This document shows positions 36,201-51,200 of a stretch of 64,000 nt of DNA, piece by piece. The position numbers and the translations under genes were made by a program. The notes below the pieces were generated by a model that was given only the letters and a program-made list of their open reading frames with translations, had not been told where the DNA came from and did not search any database. This DNA comes from Steromphala cineraria (Eukaryota; Mollusca; Gastropoda; Trochida; Trochidae), in assembly GCA_916613615.1 (NCBI GenBank), contig OU744732.1, positions 36,209,280 through 36,273,279 on the forward strand, written 5' to 3'. Positions within the stretch are counted from its first letter, which is position 1, and each line of letters opens with the position of its first letter.

Positions 36201-39200
36201 TTAACTGACATAACGTTATACCTTTTTCAACATCTCCTTCCTCATTTTCTTTTGAATCGGTTCCTGAAAAGAACATGGAGCAAACATATACATGAGGTCA
36301 TATATAAGAACATTAGAAGTACAGAATTACATCATTAAACCGCTTTTTTAGGTAATTTTTCGGTAGTTTTGATGAGAAAATTATATGTTTCTCCAAAAAG
36401 TGAAAGAATGTCTAAAAGACAGAGTCTGAAAGTCATCTTCTCATCTCTATAGATAATTCAAGAGATTTGATTTAAACATATTTAGTAGGATGGAGCATTA
36501 CAATTATATATTTAATAAAATAAGGATAATTTTCGATACTGCCTTCGTTCTTTTAAAGATTGCCAAGTTGTCTCAAATGTCAATGAATCACGAGAAGCAT
36601 ATTTAGGGAGGCCTTTAACTATCCTGTTATATTTAAGAGATCATAACAGTAACGATAAAAGAATCAGCTGTTTCAGTATAAATGTATGAGCTCGAGGTTA
36701 CCATGTTTTACAGCCAATTGCTGATGACTTTAAAGGGGCAGTAGCACGTTTTTGGATAATTTTATATTTTGAAATTTTCACGATAATTGTAAGTTAAGGC
36801 TAAATGTATCATTTTGACAGTGTCGAAAGTTTCATTACACAAGCCAATCATGCATTGTCAGAGAACAAAGTATGAAGATTCTCATAAAATCCATTGGCGG
36901 CCATTTTGTGTGAGCACCTTTAATTCATTTTGTGTAAGAAAGGGGAATCGCATGGCTAAACTTTTATATATTTGAATTATTAATGCTCCATTTACTTTAA
37001 ATACATTGTCTTTCAATTGGAACCATTAATTTTCATTTTCCTGACATTACCTTATATTCCCCCTCTTCTTCTTCCAATACAAGAACCGGGTTCTTAGTAG
37101 AACGTAATTGGTTCTGGGTGTGCATGCAGCGGCGAAACGACTGCCCCACAAGGTTAAAATGTTTAAGATAGTCCGTAGACAAAGAGGTTAAAACTATATA
37201 CAGGTATGACAGGTAATCATGGCTGGACCGGTTCCTTGCTGGCGCTTGACAAGCCAGACTGGAACTGTGTGATGGTCTCGTACTCAGTTACTTGTGTGGG
37301 CAACAGGTTCCATTCCCTGATGGTTCTTGGAAAGAACGAATTGTGATAGACAGGGAGTGTCGATCTTTCCTGGTAGAACCTGTTGGTGCCTCTCGTCCTG
37401 GAGTCGTTTCGTCTCAGGTACAGATCTTTGTTGATACCAACTTGGCCATGCTGGATCTTATATAGCATACATAACCTGCTAACGTATCGTCGGTGTTGGA
37501 GGGTATCCCAGTGCAGATCCCTTGTCATTTGGGTGATACAGCCTGGTGTTCTGCTGGAGTAGTCATTGAAGACGTATCGTGCTGCCCTCTTCTGTACTCC
37601 CTCAAGGGCATTGATGTCACTAGCACAGTGTGGGTCCCATACCGTGGAAGCATATTCCAGTGCTGGTCTGACGATGGTGGTATATGTTGCTGCCTTAACG
37701 GTTTTGCTGCAGTCTTTGAAGTTCCGGCGGAGGAATCCAATGGATCTGTTACCTTTGCTGACTGTCATGGAGATATGCTCCTTCCATTTGTGGTCGTTTG
37801 AGACTGTGACGCCTAGGTACTTACTGGCTGTGTCTGTTGTGAGTGTGGTTCCATGCAGCTGGTAGTCAAAGGATAAAAGCTTCTTTTTGTTGTTTGGTCT
37901 AATGTGTATGACGGAGCACTTTGAGGCATTGAAGCTCATTTGCCAGGTCCTCTCCCATACTTCAAGGGCTGTTAGATCATCTTGAAGCTTCCTGCTGTCG
38001 TCAATGCTACTGATTGGTCTGTAGAGTAGGCTGTCGTCGGCAAAAAGCCTTGTATCTGAGTTTTTACATGATTCAGGCAGGTCATTGATGAAGGCTAGGA
38101 ATAAAAGTGGTCCTAGGACTGTGCCTTGGGGTACTCCTGACATTACATGAGCCTGGTCTGATTTGGTGTTTTCCAATATTACATTTTGTTTCCGGTCTCC
38201 GAGGAAAGACTGGATCCATCTGTTTGTAGTGTCTCTAACTCCATAGTAATTTAGCTTGTATAACAATCTTTTGTGGGGGACTTTATCAAATGCTTTAGCA
38301 AAATCCAGGAGAATGACATCTACTTGTTTCCCCTTTGAAAGACTGCTAGCTATTCCTTGTGTAGTTACAATTAGTTGAGTTTCGCATGAGCATTTAGCTC
38401 TGAAGCCATGTTGGTTATCCTTTAGGATGTTGTATCTGTCAAAGTGGTCCATGATGCTGCTGTGGATGATGTGTTCCAGTATCTTACACGTGATGGAGGT
38501 GAGTGAAACTGGCCTGTAATTTTCAGCTTTGTGTTTTTCGCCTTTCTTGTAGATTGGTACAACCCAAGCATCACGCCAGTCCTGTGGGACTTCTCCCGTA
38601 TTGATGGAGCGCTGGAATAGTGTTGTCAAAATTGGCGAATATGCAGTAGCTGCTGCCTTCAGGATGAATGCTGGGACGGAGTCAGGGCCGGTCGCTTTGT
38701 GTGTTTTAAGTCTGAGTAGTAGTTTCAACACTCCTGCCTCATTGACCACTATGTCAGGCATCGATGCAAAGGGGCTGGTGCCTTTGTCCGGGATGCTGCT
38801 TGTATCTTCCTCTGTGAATACAGACTTAAATTGGTTGTTAAGGATGTTCGCCTTGGAGATGTTGTCGCTCTTCAAGAAACCATCTTTGTTTTTCAAAGTT
38901 GGAACTCCAGATGTTTCTTGACCTTTGCTTTTGATGAACGACCAGAATCTCTTCGGGTTTTCCTTGTATTCTGTACTGATCTCCTGCATGTATGCTCTGT
39001 GGGCCCTTCGTGTTTCCCATTGTAGCTCTTTTTGGATTCTTTTATATCTATCATTGTCCCTTTTTTTACCTGTTTTCCGGGCCTTGTGATGTGCCTTTTT
39101 CTTCCGTTTTATTGTTCTCCTGATGAGGGTGTTCATCCAGGGATGGGAGAAGCGTGCTAAGGTTGTCTTAGAGGGAACTCTGTCTTCAATGGTCTTGTGG

Positions 39201-42200
39201 ATCAGTGATTTGAAGTCTTCCCATATGCTTGAGACGCTTGACTTGTTCTCATTGAGTAAAGCATGGCCGCCTGCTCTGATGTCATCTTTTATTCCTTCAA
39301 TGTCTGCTCTTTTCCAGAGGTGGATCTTTCTTTTCTGTGGTTTTGGCCGCTGTGGATTTATTGACGAGTCATAGAGAACAATGTCGTGATCACTGTTGCC
39401 GATTGAAGGGAGGGGCTTGCATCTCAGCTTGAAACTTGGGTGGGTTGTAAACATAAGGTCGAGGGTGTTGTTGTTGCGGGTTGGGAAATCTACCACTTGT
39501 TCAAAGCTATTGTCGGCTACAATATCAAGGAAGGTTTGGTTAGTCCTTGCTGGGTATTGGTTCCCCTTGACGTTGAGGCTTTTCCAGTCTATGTCTGGGA
39601 GGTTGAAGTCCCCTCCGAGTAATACGATGCTCTTATTTCCCTTGTTTTTAAGGATTGATATATCTTCTTTGCAATGTTCAAGGTATTTGGTGTCAGTCAT
39701 GTTTGGTGGTCTGTAAAAGGAGGCGATTGTTATTGCTTTTCCTGTGTCAGACTTGATGGTTCCGCTTATTAATTCAAGGTGTTGGCTGGACTGTACATTA
39801 CACATCTGTAGTTCCTTCTTGGCGGCGATAAGGACGCCTCCATGTACATTGCCTGGTCTGTCTCGTCTATGGATCTCGTAACCAAAGTCATTCGGTATTA
39901 TCTCGCTTGATTTGATTGTGGGATCAAGCCATGTTTCGGTACCCATGATAATATCCGGGTTAGTTTCGGAAATGAGGACTTCAAGTAATTTACCCTTCTT
40001 CTTGATACTTTGGAAATTGATATTAAGTGTTCGAAATGATTCAGGTCTTTTATGTTTCTTTGTGTTAGGTTTCGGCGATGAAGACATAATTGGGGCTTCG
40101 CTGTGCTGGAGAGAACAGTCTGTGAGATTAAGTGTATCCGGACTGTTACTGGATTCTAGAGTTGAAGGTATGGATATGTCGGACACACTGTCAAGCACTG
40201 AGGGATTGGTGGAGGCGTATATTGATCTATCGGATGTCAGGTTTTCATTATCTGGCTCAGGGACTGTGTAAAGCAGTGAAGAAGTGTTTGGTTTTTCACA
40301 TGAAGGGCATATCCATGTGTCTTGACATTTTCCAAGTCTGCTAAATTCTGTAGTTGACATGCCTAGGCATGATTTGTGGATCCATTGGTCACAGTCATCG
40401 CAGGCGATTGAGTTAAGTTTACATGCCTTACTGCAGATACCACAAGGGAATTTAGGTCTTCTTGGGCCTGGGTTTGGTTCAATACCACTTATAAGTAGTA
40501 AAGTTAGTTTTGATGAATTTCTTTCATGAATGCATGAAATCGGAAACTGATTAAAGATTTTATTTCTCGCATGGCGAAACCAATAGTAAATCTGGGTTGA
40601 GTGGGAGAGTTGTGTTGTTCCAAAGGTAAAGTTGAATACCTGTAAATCCGTGATCTGTGGATATCCGTCCGTATTTGATAAGGCAACACTTACATACCTT
40701 GTTTGGTGATGTGCCTCATGGTTGTAAATAAACCAGTAAGTAAAGCAAATGATCCGTAAAGCGAAGAGACACATTGTTTACACTCAGTTGGTAAGTGCAG
40801 CCATCTTGGTCACGGTCCAGTGAATATGTCAAAAGTAGCTGAGGAGAAGATTTACTGCAGGTGGTTGATTCAGGTTGAAAACTTGCTTTCTATCCAGTGA
40901 GATCAATATCTATGTTGATTAACTGCTGATAGAAGGTGATTTTGATCATTAGATTTCAGTAGGTATCATGAAATGTTTTAAAATATTGAGAGCCGAGATG
41001 TAGGACAACCGATCGCCACGCATGCGCACACACCCCTAAAACGTGCTACTGCCCCTTTAAACCTTTTACAAACCTCATGGTATTACCTTTATAACTAGTG
41101 TCCAAAAGAAACGCTACAAACCAAATTGCAAAATAATTTAATCCAAGTGTGAATGATATCGATATGACTGAAACAAGGTACATAACTTCTCCAACAGCTT
41201 ACTCTATGTGATTTATAATTTCAAAACTTTATCTTTTCATGTTTGTCAAAACAAGCCAAAAAAAACGGGTCCATTTGGAACCGCTTTAACCGTGTTCTTT
41301 TAAAAATGTCCTACAGCAATGCATACTGGCAAATAAAGTGCAACATCATTTTATAACACAATTTTCATAATTCATCAATTGTTGACCGACTATTCTGTCA
41401 AAAAGAAATCTTTAATTGCGATTAATGCACCCCATGTGTGTCTGAACAGCAACAAAATGAATATGTAAATTCCTAGACAATGAAATTGTCTATTCTTTTT
41501 CACGAGTCTTGGTTATTAAATATATTTTTAAAACGACTCAATCGGTAAATGTTTTGTTGATGATTTTGAAAACATGGTAGCATTTCTTTTTGACACTTGT
41601 TTGTGAACTGAATGGGATATTTACTGTATATTTCTTTATTAGCATTTTGAATGTGTGAAAACGTTAATCAATTCAACTGACAGTGGCCATTTGCAGAATT
41701 TGTGGAACACAATCTGTTCAAAATGGTTAATACTTAAGAATGATTATATATTCTAAGTATTTATATATTAATGCTGTTTGGAAAGAATTTCGCAACAGTC
41801 TGACCATATAAATAAGTATAAAGAATGTTACCCTCTCCTCATCCCCATAATTCGTTTCATATTGAACTTAATGAAAAAAAGCAATAATGATTTTATCATT
41901 TAACTAAAGTTGTAGTTATGTTTCAGCTCACTTCAGGTTTTGTCTCTTTATATAAAATGCTTAACTGAGAGGTTTGTAGATTTTCCTACATAGAATCAAA
42001 GTAATATGAATTAATTTTTATATACATTGATGTACGAAAAGTTCTAAAATCGGGGTTTGCATTACTTTTTGCCGTGTAGGGTCAATCCATTTTCTAAAAC
42101 GTTCGTCACCTTTATTCCATAAATTGCGCTTTTCCTTCTTCTTTTCCTGCCGCTTTTCCATCCAAGCTGGTAAATAAGTAATAAATTCAGCGTTTTCCAA

Positions 42201-45200
42201 AATAAATCGTACAAAGACGTGGATATTTCATTTTAACTCGATATTGTTTATAAAGAGTTTCGTCAACCTATGTTGTAGCTACATTACACTTACCATATTA
42301 GGTTCCTGTGGAACATTCTGGACACGTTAAACATCATTCTCGGTTACCCAGGATTGGATACTGTATTAACCAATGACAGATTTTCTCTTATTTAATTCTC
42401 AATTGTTTTATATATAGTTACTAAGTAAATCTGAAATCTTTGCCCACGCTCATTCGTGTCAACAGTACCCGGTACAGCTCAAATTCAAGCGATGTTCTAT
42501 CCTTAGAATAGAATATTGGAGCACAGTGATTTGTGTCCCTGGGCAAGACACTTAATCCACATTGCACTCAGTTCACCCAGCTGTACAAATGGGTACCCGA
42601 ACAAGAGGGAAGTATGGACCTACATGGTCGAACGGAGCGCTTGTTAATCGGGGGCACCGAATACAATATCCCTCCAGGGTAATAATACTCATTGCGCTTT
42701 GAGCATGCTTTGTCATGGATATATGCGCGGTATAAGAAAGCTATCATCATCATCATCATCGAAGGAAGTTTAGTATACTGTTTATTACTTGCCATAAAAC
42801 TCAAGAAAACTTGCCGACATAGTGCTGAAATTAACATTTACATTGTGACCTCATAACAACACACTACTATGACGTCATACTTGCATTGAGTTATTACACT
42901 AGTTATTGCCGTATAAATGTTATACTGCGGTATCTTACACGGGCTAGAAATAATATGTAATAACTTGTGTTTAGACTCTAATTTCTAAACATCCTTGAAA
43001 CGGTGTGCCACCGGGTAGGCTGGAAACTACAAAGTTTTAGCTATAATAAGAAGACGATTTACTTAAAGTGACTGTCCTATGGACCTTCGGTGCGCCATTT
43101 TTAAGTTTGTGATATTACACGTTGAAACCCACTAGTTTTACAAATTATTGAAACAAAAACGGTTTTGATAGAATATCCGCATCTTTGCATCTTCGAAATA
43201 GAGCTTACTCAACAATGCCTTATATATGGTCTTTTATAGTGAAGCTTTTCACTCTTACAACGCCGATCATTGTTTTTTTTACGAATTACATCAATTTGAC
43301 AAATCTGAATCCACAAAAAAGGTACCCTCAGTATCATGTATCAAGATTGTGTCATAATCATGTTCTCATAACAAATATGTACATACTTGAATGTCACTTT
43401 GAATTTATCCTCCACAAAGTACCCCGATAGGACTTCCCCTTTAACACAATACCGACGCGTATTATAACACGTGATTGAGAGCTTCGCAGGTCTTATCGTA
43501 GCAGTTTCATTGTCTAAATTTAATCAGGGGCCTTGGTCAATTTCAGTATAGATCATCCTGGTGAAAAACCCAAGGGTAATATGATGTAGAGTACCAGAAA
43601 CTTCAACCCTGGGTAACCGAGGATGATCTGACATGAGTAATAATGGAAATTCGAATATACAAATAATTTACTGTGTTAAAATGTACCTCACAAACGAGGG
43701 CGTAAGCATAGCCACACAAACAGAAAAATAAATGCTATGTAACTAAAAATATATTTACCTTTTTTTTTCTCTTTCCGTTTCTTGTATCTGTCCTTAAAAG
43801 ATGACTTGCCTGAAAACAAGCCCTAGCAATAACCTTCATGAATAGTGATTAATGATAAATGTTATGAAACATCCACATATTTTACAATTGTATTTCAGTA
43901 TATATGAGTGGGCGAGTTATTGTTTACGCCGCTTGGGCAATATTTCAGCCATAAGCGGCTTGTCAGTTTATATGGATATGTGTATTTTTAATTAATTACG
44001 TTGGCAGGATAAGGTTAAGGTTTTTTTCGAGAACCAGGCCACTTTAAGTTGTGTATTGAAATACTCATGTTTTTATCTATTTTCCCCTTTTCATGTGATG
44101 TCAACAATTTGTGCTTGTGTTGAATTTTGCCTTTTGATATATTGTCATTTTCACAAAATTCTGTTTTCGTTTATATTTCTTATTATAATTATATTCCCCT
44201 CTGATTTGAAAACTTTAAGGATAGTTAAAGTAATCATGTGGTGTGTTTGTTAATTATGTATTCTCCTACACTTAACACTTACAGACTAGTTTCGGTCAGA
44301 GAAAAATAATTTTCAAGATAAGTAGTTGATTACCCATGTAATTATGTGCTCTATGGTTTGTTCATTAATAAGTTTAGTGAAACTATAATTAAGACGAGGA
44401 ATTCACGGTTAATACTTAGGTTACATAATTACTTGGAGATAAGAACGAATTCACAATCATAAGAGCTTTGAATGTTAACGACAAGAAAGGTTATCATCAC
44501 AATATCAAGCCGCTTTTCAAAACTTAAATATGAATTTATGAATATGACAATTACTACAATTAAAAGGTAAAAAAAAGTAAAAATGGCACATGTAAACATA
44601 TATGCAAATTGAAAATGTTTTCATGATGAAGTAATGAAAATATTGAAAAAAAAGGCAAATGTAAACTTAAAATGTGAAAATGAAACTGATGAAATTAATG
44701 AACACAAAGAAACCAACAAAACTGACAAAGGTATGTTTTGAAAACAGATATTCATACCTTTCATCTTTTTACCCCATGCACCATGACCATGATGCTTCTT
44801 TCCTGCAATATAAAATATCTTCATTGTGTAGGAAATTTCACTTAATATTCGGGACCCTTTTAAGAAAATAAATGAGTGATTCTGTACAAAAATATACAAA
44901 TAATGCCATGAGACCAATTGATTAAAATATATATTTCGAAAATATGTTTTTCAAAGGGAATACTTTATCCTTGGTCTTTGCAATAAAGTGGCAAGATGCT
45001 TACCCGTGGTTTTGGTTTTTGGGACATTTTATGGACGATTCTTTAGGTTTAGACGTATTGACAGTGTCAAAAATCTCATTACACAAGCCAATCATCCATA
45101 GTCAGAGGACAAAGAATGAAGATTTACATAAAATCCATTGGCGGCCATTTTGTGTGAACACCTTTAATTCAAGAAAAAGGGATCGAATGACTTAACTTTA

Positions 45201-48200
45201 GGTTATATATTTGAATTATTACTGCTCAATTTAGTTTTAATACTTTGTCTTTCAATTGGAACCATTAATTTCCATTATCCTGACATCACCTTATATTCCC
45301 CCTAAATACGTGCTACTGCCCCTTTAAGGTCTGATTTTTCCAACGTTCTATCATAACTAATTCACCATCACCATCCTCCTCATCATCATCGTCGTCGTCA
45401 TCATCATCATCCTTCTTTTTTGCTTTGCCTTCATCTTCTTCATCATCGTCATCATCATCATCATCATCGTCGTCATCGTCTTCATCATCGTCATCTTTAC
45501 CTAAAAATCACGAGTTTGATATAATAGGTCTCTCGGTAATCTATTGAAACCGTTGCCTTTATACTAAATTGTCAGGCAAAAGGTGTACTGGTAAATTCTA
45601 TTTCTTACCCCTGCCTACATTTAACAAAGGTATTCTAACAAAACATCAACCAGCTCCAACAATTTTATTTAAACTCGGGTGAAAAAGTGTCATTCTTTTT
45701 TAAATCGCAATTACATTAGTAGTAATAGAATAAAACAAGATGAAGAAGAAGTAGTAGTGGAATTATAGTAGTAGTAAAAGAGTAATAATAGTAGTAGTTG
45801 TGTTTATTCCTCGGAGGACGGTGGATTTTAATCAGACTGTGAATCACCTACCTTTCTTTAACCAACCTGGGAACAAACAAAGGATTAAGTACATTTTAGA
45901 GCAATCAAATTGTAAGATAAGTTTTTTGTTGATCAGTGTCTCAATGGGACAAAAAACGCTTTAAAGCGAAACAAGATTGTTTGTGTATTAAAAAATAGTC
46001 AAAACTTATGAACAAATCTAATGCTTTTAGCAATAGAACGAACGACTTGGTGATGAACTTTTTTATGTCAAAAAGTTTTAAAAAAGATATTGCCACTGTA
46101 TGCGAAAATGTATTCATACACTTAAACAGAATAAAATGTTCAACTATCACTTGAAGCTTTTAGCTAATACAAAAGAAGAAGAAACAGAACATGAGTCTGA
46201 CACTTACCGAACATAGAACGCTTGACTCGAGGTGCTCGTGCAACGTCTGAACCTAGAAGGTACAGAAGTGTCAAAAATTAAGTACACCGTGAACGCGAAA
46301 TGTTCCCGAGGACATTGTAATTAATTTTGCACAGCAGTGTAGTTATTTGTATATGAACAGTGCTCGACACTATCGATATACGTTATATAACGCTTGTTCA
46401 TAAATATCATATGTGCACTTGTACCAAACTCTTTAATTCAGTCAACCAAGTATCTAAAATAATGCATTATGCATATTTTAAAGAAGTGAAATTCATATTC
46501 CAAAAGAAAATGAACTGAATAATGTCTTCACGAAGGAATGTAATCTTTGAAATTTTGCTATATCGTTAGTGATGTCATAAAAATAGTTGAAATGGCATGG
46601 AACAGAGAAGATGGTTTGCTAACGAATTTTACAAAGTTGAATGAGAAAAGTGATGCTGCAAAAAATGAATAAAGCTTTGTTTTAAATTGTGAAAAGTTCC
46701 ATTAATGATAAGAGTTCAACAAATTGTTTTTATTTAATGTCGTTTCTTTACATGCAAACATCTGAAAATGCAAATTGTTATGTCCTTGCATTTCTTTTAG
46801 CAAAATGTTCATTTCCAGAGAAGTTTGTTGTAGTATTTTGTCCGATGTACCTTGTACATGGAACAAATCAGCTACATACTAACTATAACTAAATAGTTTA
46901 ATTTTCAACATTCATAACTTAAAGTGTTAATGAAAACTGCTTGATGAAGAAGAAGACATGGATTTTAGAAATCCAATTTCATGATGTTCTATAGAAAACT
47001 TGAGGAAGGATCATGAAAATACAGCCACAAACATCAAAGCTGCAATAAATTGGGAGTCAAGTGTGACGATACTTTATGATCAGATTCAAACCGATATCTC
47101 TACAACCTATTTCTCACTGATTAGAATATAAATTTAGCATTTTTGTTACATCATGCTTAAGTCGTGTCCTTGCTTTGAACTTGACCTTTGACAGATTTTA
47201 TCCGAAACCTTTCAAAATTGTGTACTTCACTTGAAAGAGGAGGGTCGGAAATAAATTTTATTGATTTTGGGAGGATGATATTTTTATGTTCAAATCAAGT
47301 TAAAAGTATATGTGTGTTTTAATTTGTTTGTTTGTTTGTTGTTTTTTTTGTTATGAGTTTATGATTGTACAGCATATATCATTAAAAAATAAAAACTAGT
47401 AAATAAAGTAAAAAAGTAAATCTTACCAGTGTTTGACTGCCTGATTCTTGGGGCTGTGATAACGTTAATGCCTGTAGAATACAAATGCAATCAAGTAAAT
47501 TTCCCCTTTGTTATAGGATAATTCAAACAAATTGTGAAGAGTGCAGTGAGGGTAAGCTTTGATTAAATAACCAGCCAGAGAAGACATACCATTTTAACTT
47601 CCTGGTTTTCCTGTTGTATGTGGGAATATATGAAGTATTATTTTGGGTGATCCTGAACTTATATGTGGTATATATTTATCCTCTATATAAATAGTTATTG
47701 AGATAAGATAGGTGTGGTGTTAATGCGAGGGTCAGTGGTCAAAAGTTAGAAGAAGTTTAATAGTTTGGGCGAGATGTTCAGCAAGCTAAAAGAATGATCT
47801 ACGATTCCAATGTATAATATTGAGATGAAATTAAGTTTTAATTGCACCGCACGTTAAATAGTCGGGGTGTCCAGTTTTCGATCAGGTTTCACTACTATAA
47901 ACTTGAATGACATCATCGTACTGATCGATATACGAAGCAATACAAACACAGTACGAATTCACACGACGGTCCCTCGATAGCAATGCGAAGGGGAAGATGG
48001 AGACACGGATGCAACACGAAAATGGCATGATCAACAATTTTCTCACTTCCCCGATGTTGCCGCCGAAGCCAGAAACAATCTTGCGGTGTCCAAAAGATCC
48101 GTTTACGAATTGCTCGATTGCTTACGATCCTTTGCGAATTTGCACATTTTTCATATCCGTGTTTCCATCTTTTGTCAAATTCGGCTAAGTGTGAAGCGGT

Positions 48201-51200
48201 CTAAAGTATTTCCAGAGGTCTTACAGTGTTGTTTTGTGATAATGCACAATTACAAATTCATCTTTCTAAATCCTAACAAAGGTTTAATTGGTGTTGTATA
48301 TGCAGTTGTTATAGTTCTCTAGACCTACTCGGAGACTGTGCAATGGTCTTCTCGGGTTCTGAAATAAACAAACAAATGTGTAAATGTTTGTTAATATTTT
48401 CAACCTTTATGTAAATGGATTTCAGGAGCTATGGCAATTTATTCTCGTCACAAATATATAAATTAAAGGTTTTGGTAACCTACGTCATCGGTTATTGAAT
48501 CTTATTGTCATAATAATGTTAAGTATTTCAGTGTGCTTTTTCAAAAATTATATGACTTAAATCATTTTCTGTAATTTCTTTAAAATCATAAACAATAAAT
48601 AATCATTTTCTCACGAAAAAGTATTGTGAAACACAAGAGAACAGCAAAAGTGATATCTTAATTCTAAAGTTTTTGAAGGCAATCGTGACAAGGCTCATAT
48701 TCATAAGTGTTTATTGTATCAGTGACGTCATGTTCTATTTTCTCATGATGGTCCGAATTTGGTAAAAAGCCCACATTCTTATTGTAAATTATATTCATAA
48801 TTTCATAATCATTTGCAATCTATGGAACACTACATTTGTGTCGTTTAATACAACAGTTACGACACTCGTGCACGAAAATAAGGACATATTTCGTTCACGC
48901 TCGGAAAATACAGACACTAAGCGTTCGTGTCGTAAGTTGTGTAAGCTAAATGCACTCTATATCCCTGTGTATAACCGTACACCGGAACTAGCGAGGTGTA
49001 CGGCGGAGAAATGTTGCTAGCGAGGAGCCGAAATCGAAAGTAAGGTAATATTTTACTTCATAACTTTCAAATACTCAACATCATGTGGTAATTTTAGCAC
49101 ACATACTTAGTAAAATGTATGTGCTTGTCATTCTGTATCCAAGGGACAGTAACAATGACAGTTGCGAGTAATGCTGTTGTTAGTAACATATTTGCTATCT
49201 CTGACTATGAACAGGATATGACATTAACTAGTTATGTCTCGGAAAGCTATTGCCATGATAATAACATAGAAAAAGTTGATGAAACGGCGATGATTGCTTT
49301 TTAAGTGATCTCGTTTGCGATCACGCTCCTCGCTAGCAACATTTCTCCGCGGATCCGCCGTACACCTCGTTAGTTCCGGTGTACACAGTGTATATCTTTC
49401 TCTGTTTAAATATCATTTTGGAAACATTATATTTCTGTCTGTGTTTTTAGAGGTTGTCACGGTCACGAATATATTTTCTTTAAAATAAATATAGGAATTG
49501 AGTTGCAATACTGTACTTACCAACCAATGGAGTTTTTGTATTTGCTACTGAAATTAAACGTGTTTGTATGTAAACGTGTATATTGGCAATATTAACATAG
49601 CTATGGCTATTAACAAATGAAATTAATCCCGTTATTATTTTTGCAGTAAATTAATAAAAATATTATAAGACAATACTACAAGAAAACATTTTGTAATACT
49701 TTTCACGCTTGAGTCAAAATGAGATAGCTAAAAACGTTATTCTCTTTTAAGATCATCATTATTACGAATTTTAGGTTACAAAAGTAATGAATATTAAGAT
49801 TTTATCTGATATTGACTGTTATGACAAGAGATGAACAAAAACATGTCATATCAATAAATAATCAGTAAAGGGGAAAACTTAATTTTAGAATCTAATTGAT
49901 AACCCACATTTTTAAGGACTGAAAAACAATTATAATTGGTTAAATCTATCTGTTTGAGTATAAGGACTGAAAAAAACAATTATAATTGGTTATATCTATC
50001 TGTTTAAGTATATATGTATATATGTATAATTAATATCGCTGTCACCTTCAAGGGTTACATGTTGAATTACAAATTGATTTACCTGCAGTTGAATTGGTAG
50101 GGACAACCGGTTTATTGACCTTCCCTGAAATACATACAAGATTTTCATTATATACGAAAGCGGTTTAGCGTACCAGGGGCTAGTAACTCGAAGCAGTCGC
50201 TATCTCCGTCTCTAACGCATACCTTATGACCTCTTGAGGATCTTCGTTATTTTAGTTTGGTAGTATAACACAAAGTATTCCCTAAACAGTCCTTAAACGT
50301 TCGTTAGACGTTTCAACGTTTTAACTCAAAACATAGACAGGATAAGGTAAGGTTAACGACAATGGGATTCCCATCCATCATTAAATCCGTCAATGCATGC
50401 TTATTTTCACGTTAATTATTTGTCTGATTATCCAATTTTGAAAAAATAAAAATTATCAGTTCAGAACCCATTACTTTATTATATTTATAAAATTGGATAT
50501 GAACCATCACTATTATGTTCATTTTGTGAAATTGAAGTTGAAACAATTAATCACATTTTATGGTTGAACTCAGTAGAATTGAAACGTAAATTTACAAATA
50601 AAATAATCATTTTGGGAATGAAAGGAAAAAAACAATAATCCTGTAAATGCAATAATTTTACTTGTCAAACAATATATTTATAGATGCAGCACAACAGGTT
50701 TTATACCCAAGTTAGAATACATAAAACGTGAAATTAGACGTTACTATGATATGTCAAGATATGTATTTTTGTCAACAGAATCTGAAGAAATGTTTTTTAA
50801 ACATTTGTCAACATTACATTTAATACTTGGAAAATAAATCTGCCACCTTCTGAATTTGTACATATTAACTGTGAAAAATATTTTAAAAATATATAAAAAA
50901 TACTTTAATAACTGCGACTATTCCCTTGGTATGTTATGATAAATTGGCCGCATACCGATCCTTCGAATATCTACTTTCAGGGTAAAAAATCACTTAATGA
51001 TAATTAAATGATAATACTATCAGACAAAATAATTTCCCATTTATCAAATAGTTGATTAAACTAAAAACTAAAAATTATGCAAATGATGCAATATGAGAAA
51101 AAAATAGGTGAAGGTGTTGTTTATTTAACTCAAATGACTAGTTGATAAATAAAAAAAATAAGGGATATCAATTGTTAACAATATACTTTGAAGACGACCT

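Larger units (their letters stand above)
36730..41060 (-). repeat. MITE-1 copy split by a LINE
   Basis: The left part is 36730-37064 and the right part 41033-41060, with TTAA at both outer ends. Removing 37065-41032 and one short CCCCT duplication restores a normal MITE-1, which dates the LINE after the MITE. Confidence 0.9.

Noticed and set aside
39123..40344. Plus-strand frames of 80-120 codons
   Set aside because: They are antisense to the LINE ORF and show no independent features.
42568..42837. 89-codon minus-strand frame
   Set aside because: It lies in a SINE-like repeat and its (ATC)n tail.
44944..45195. 83-codon plus-strand frame
   Set aside because: It runs through a MITE-1 copy.
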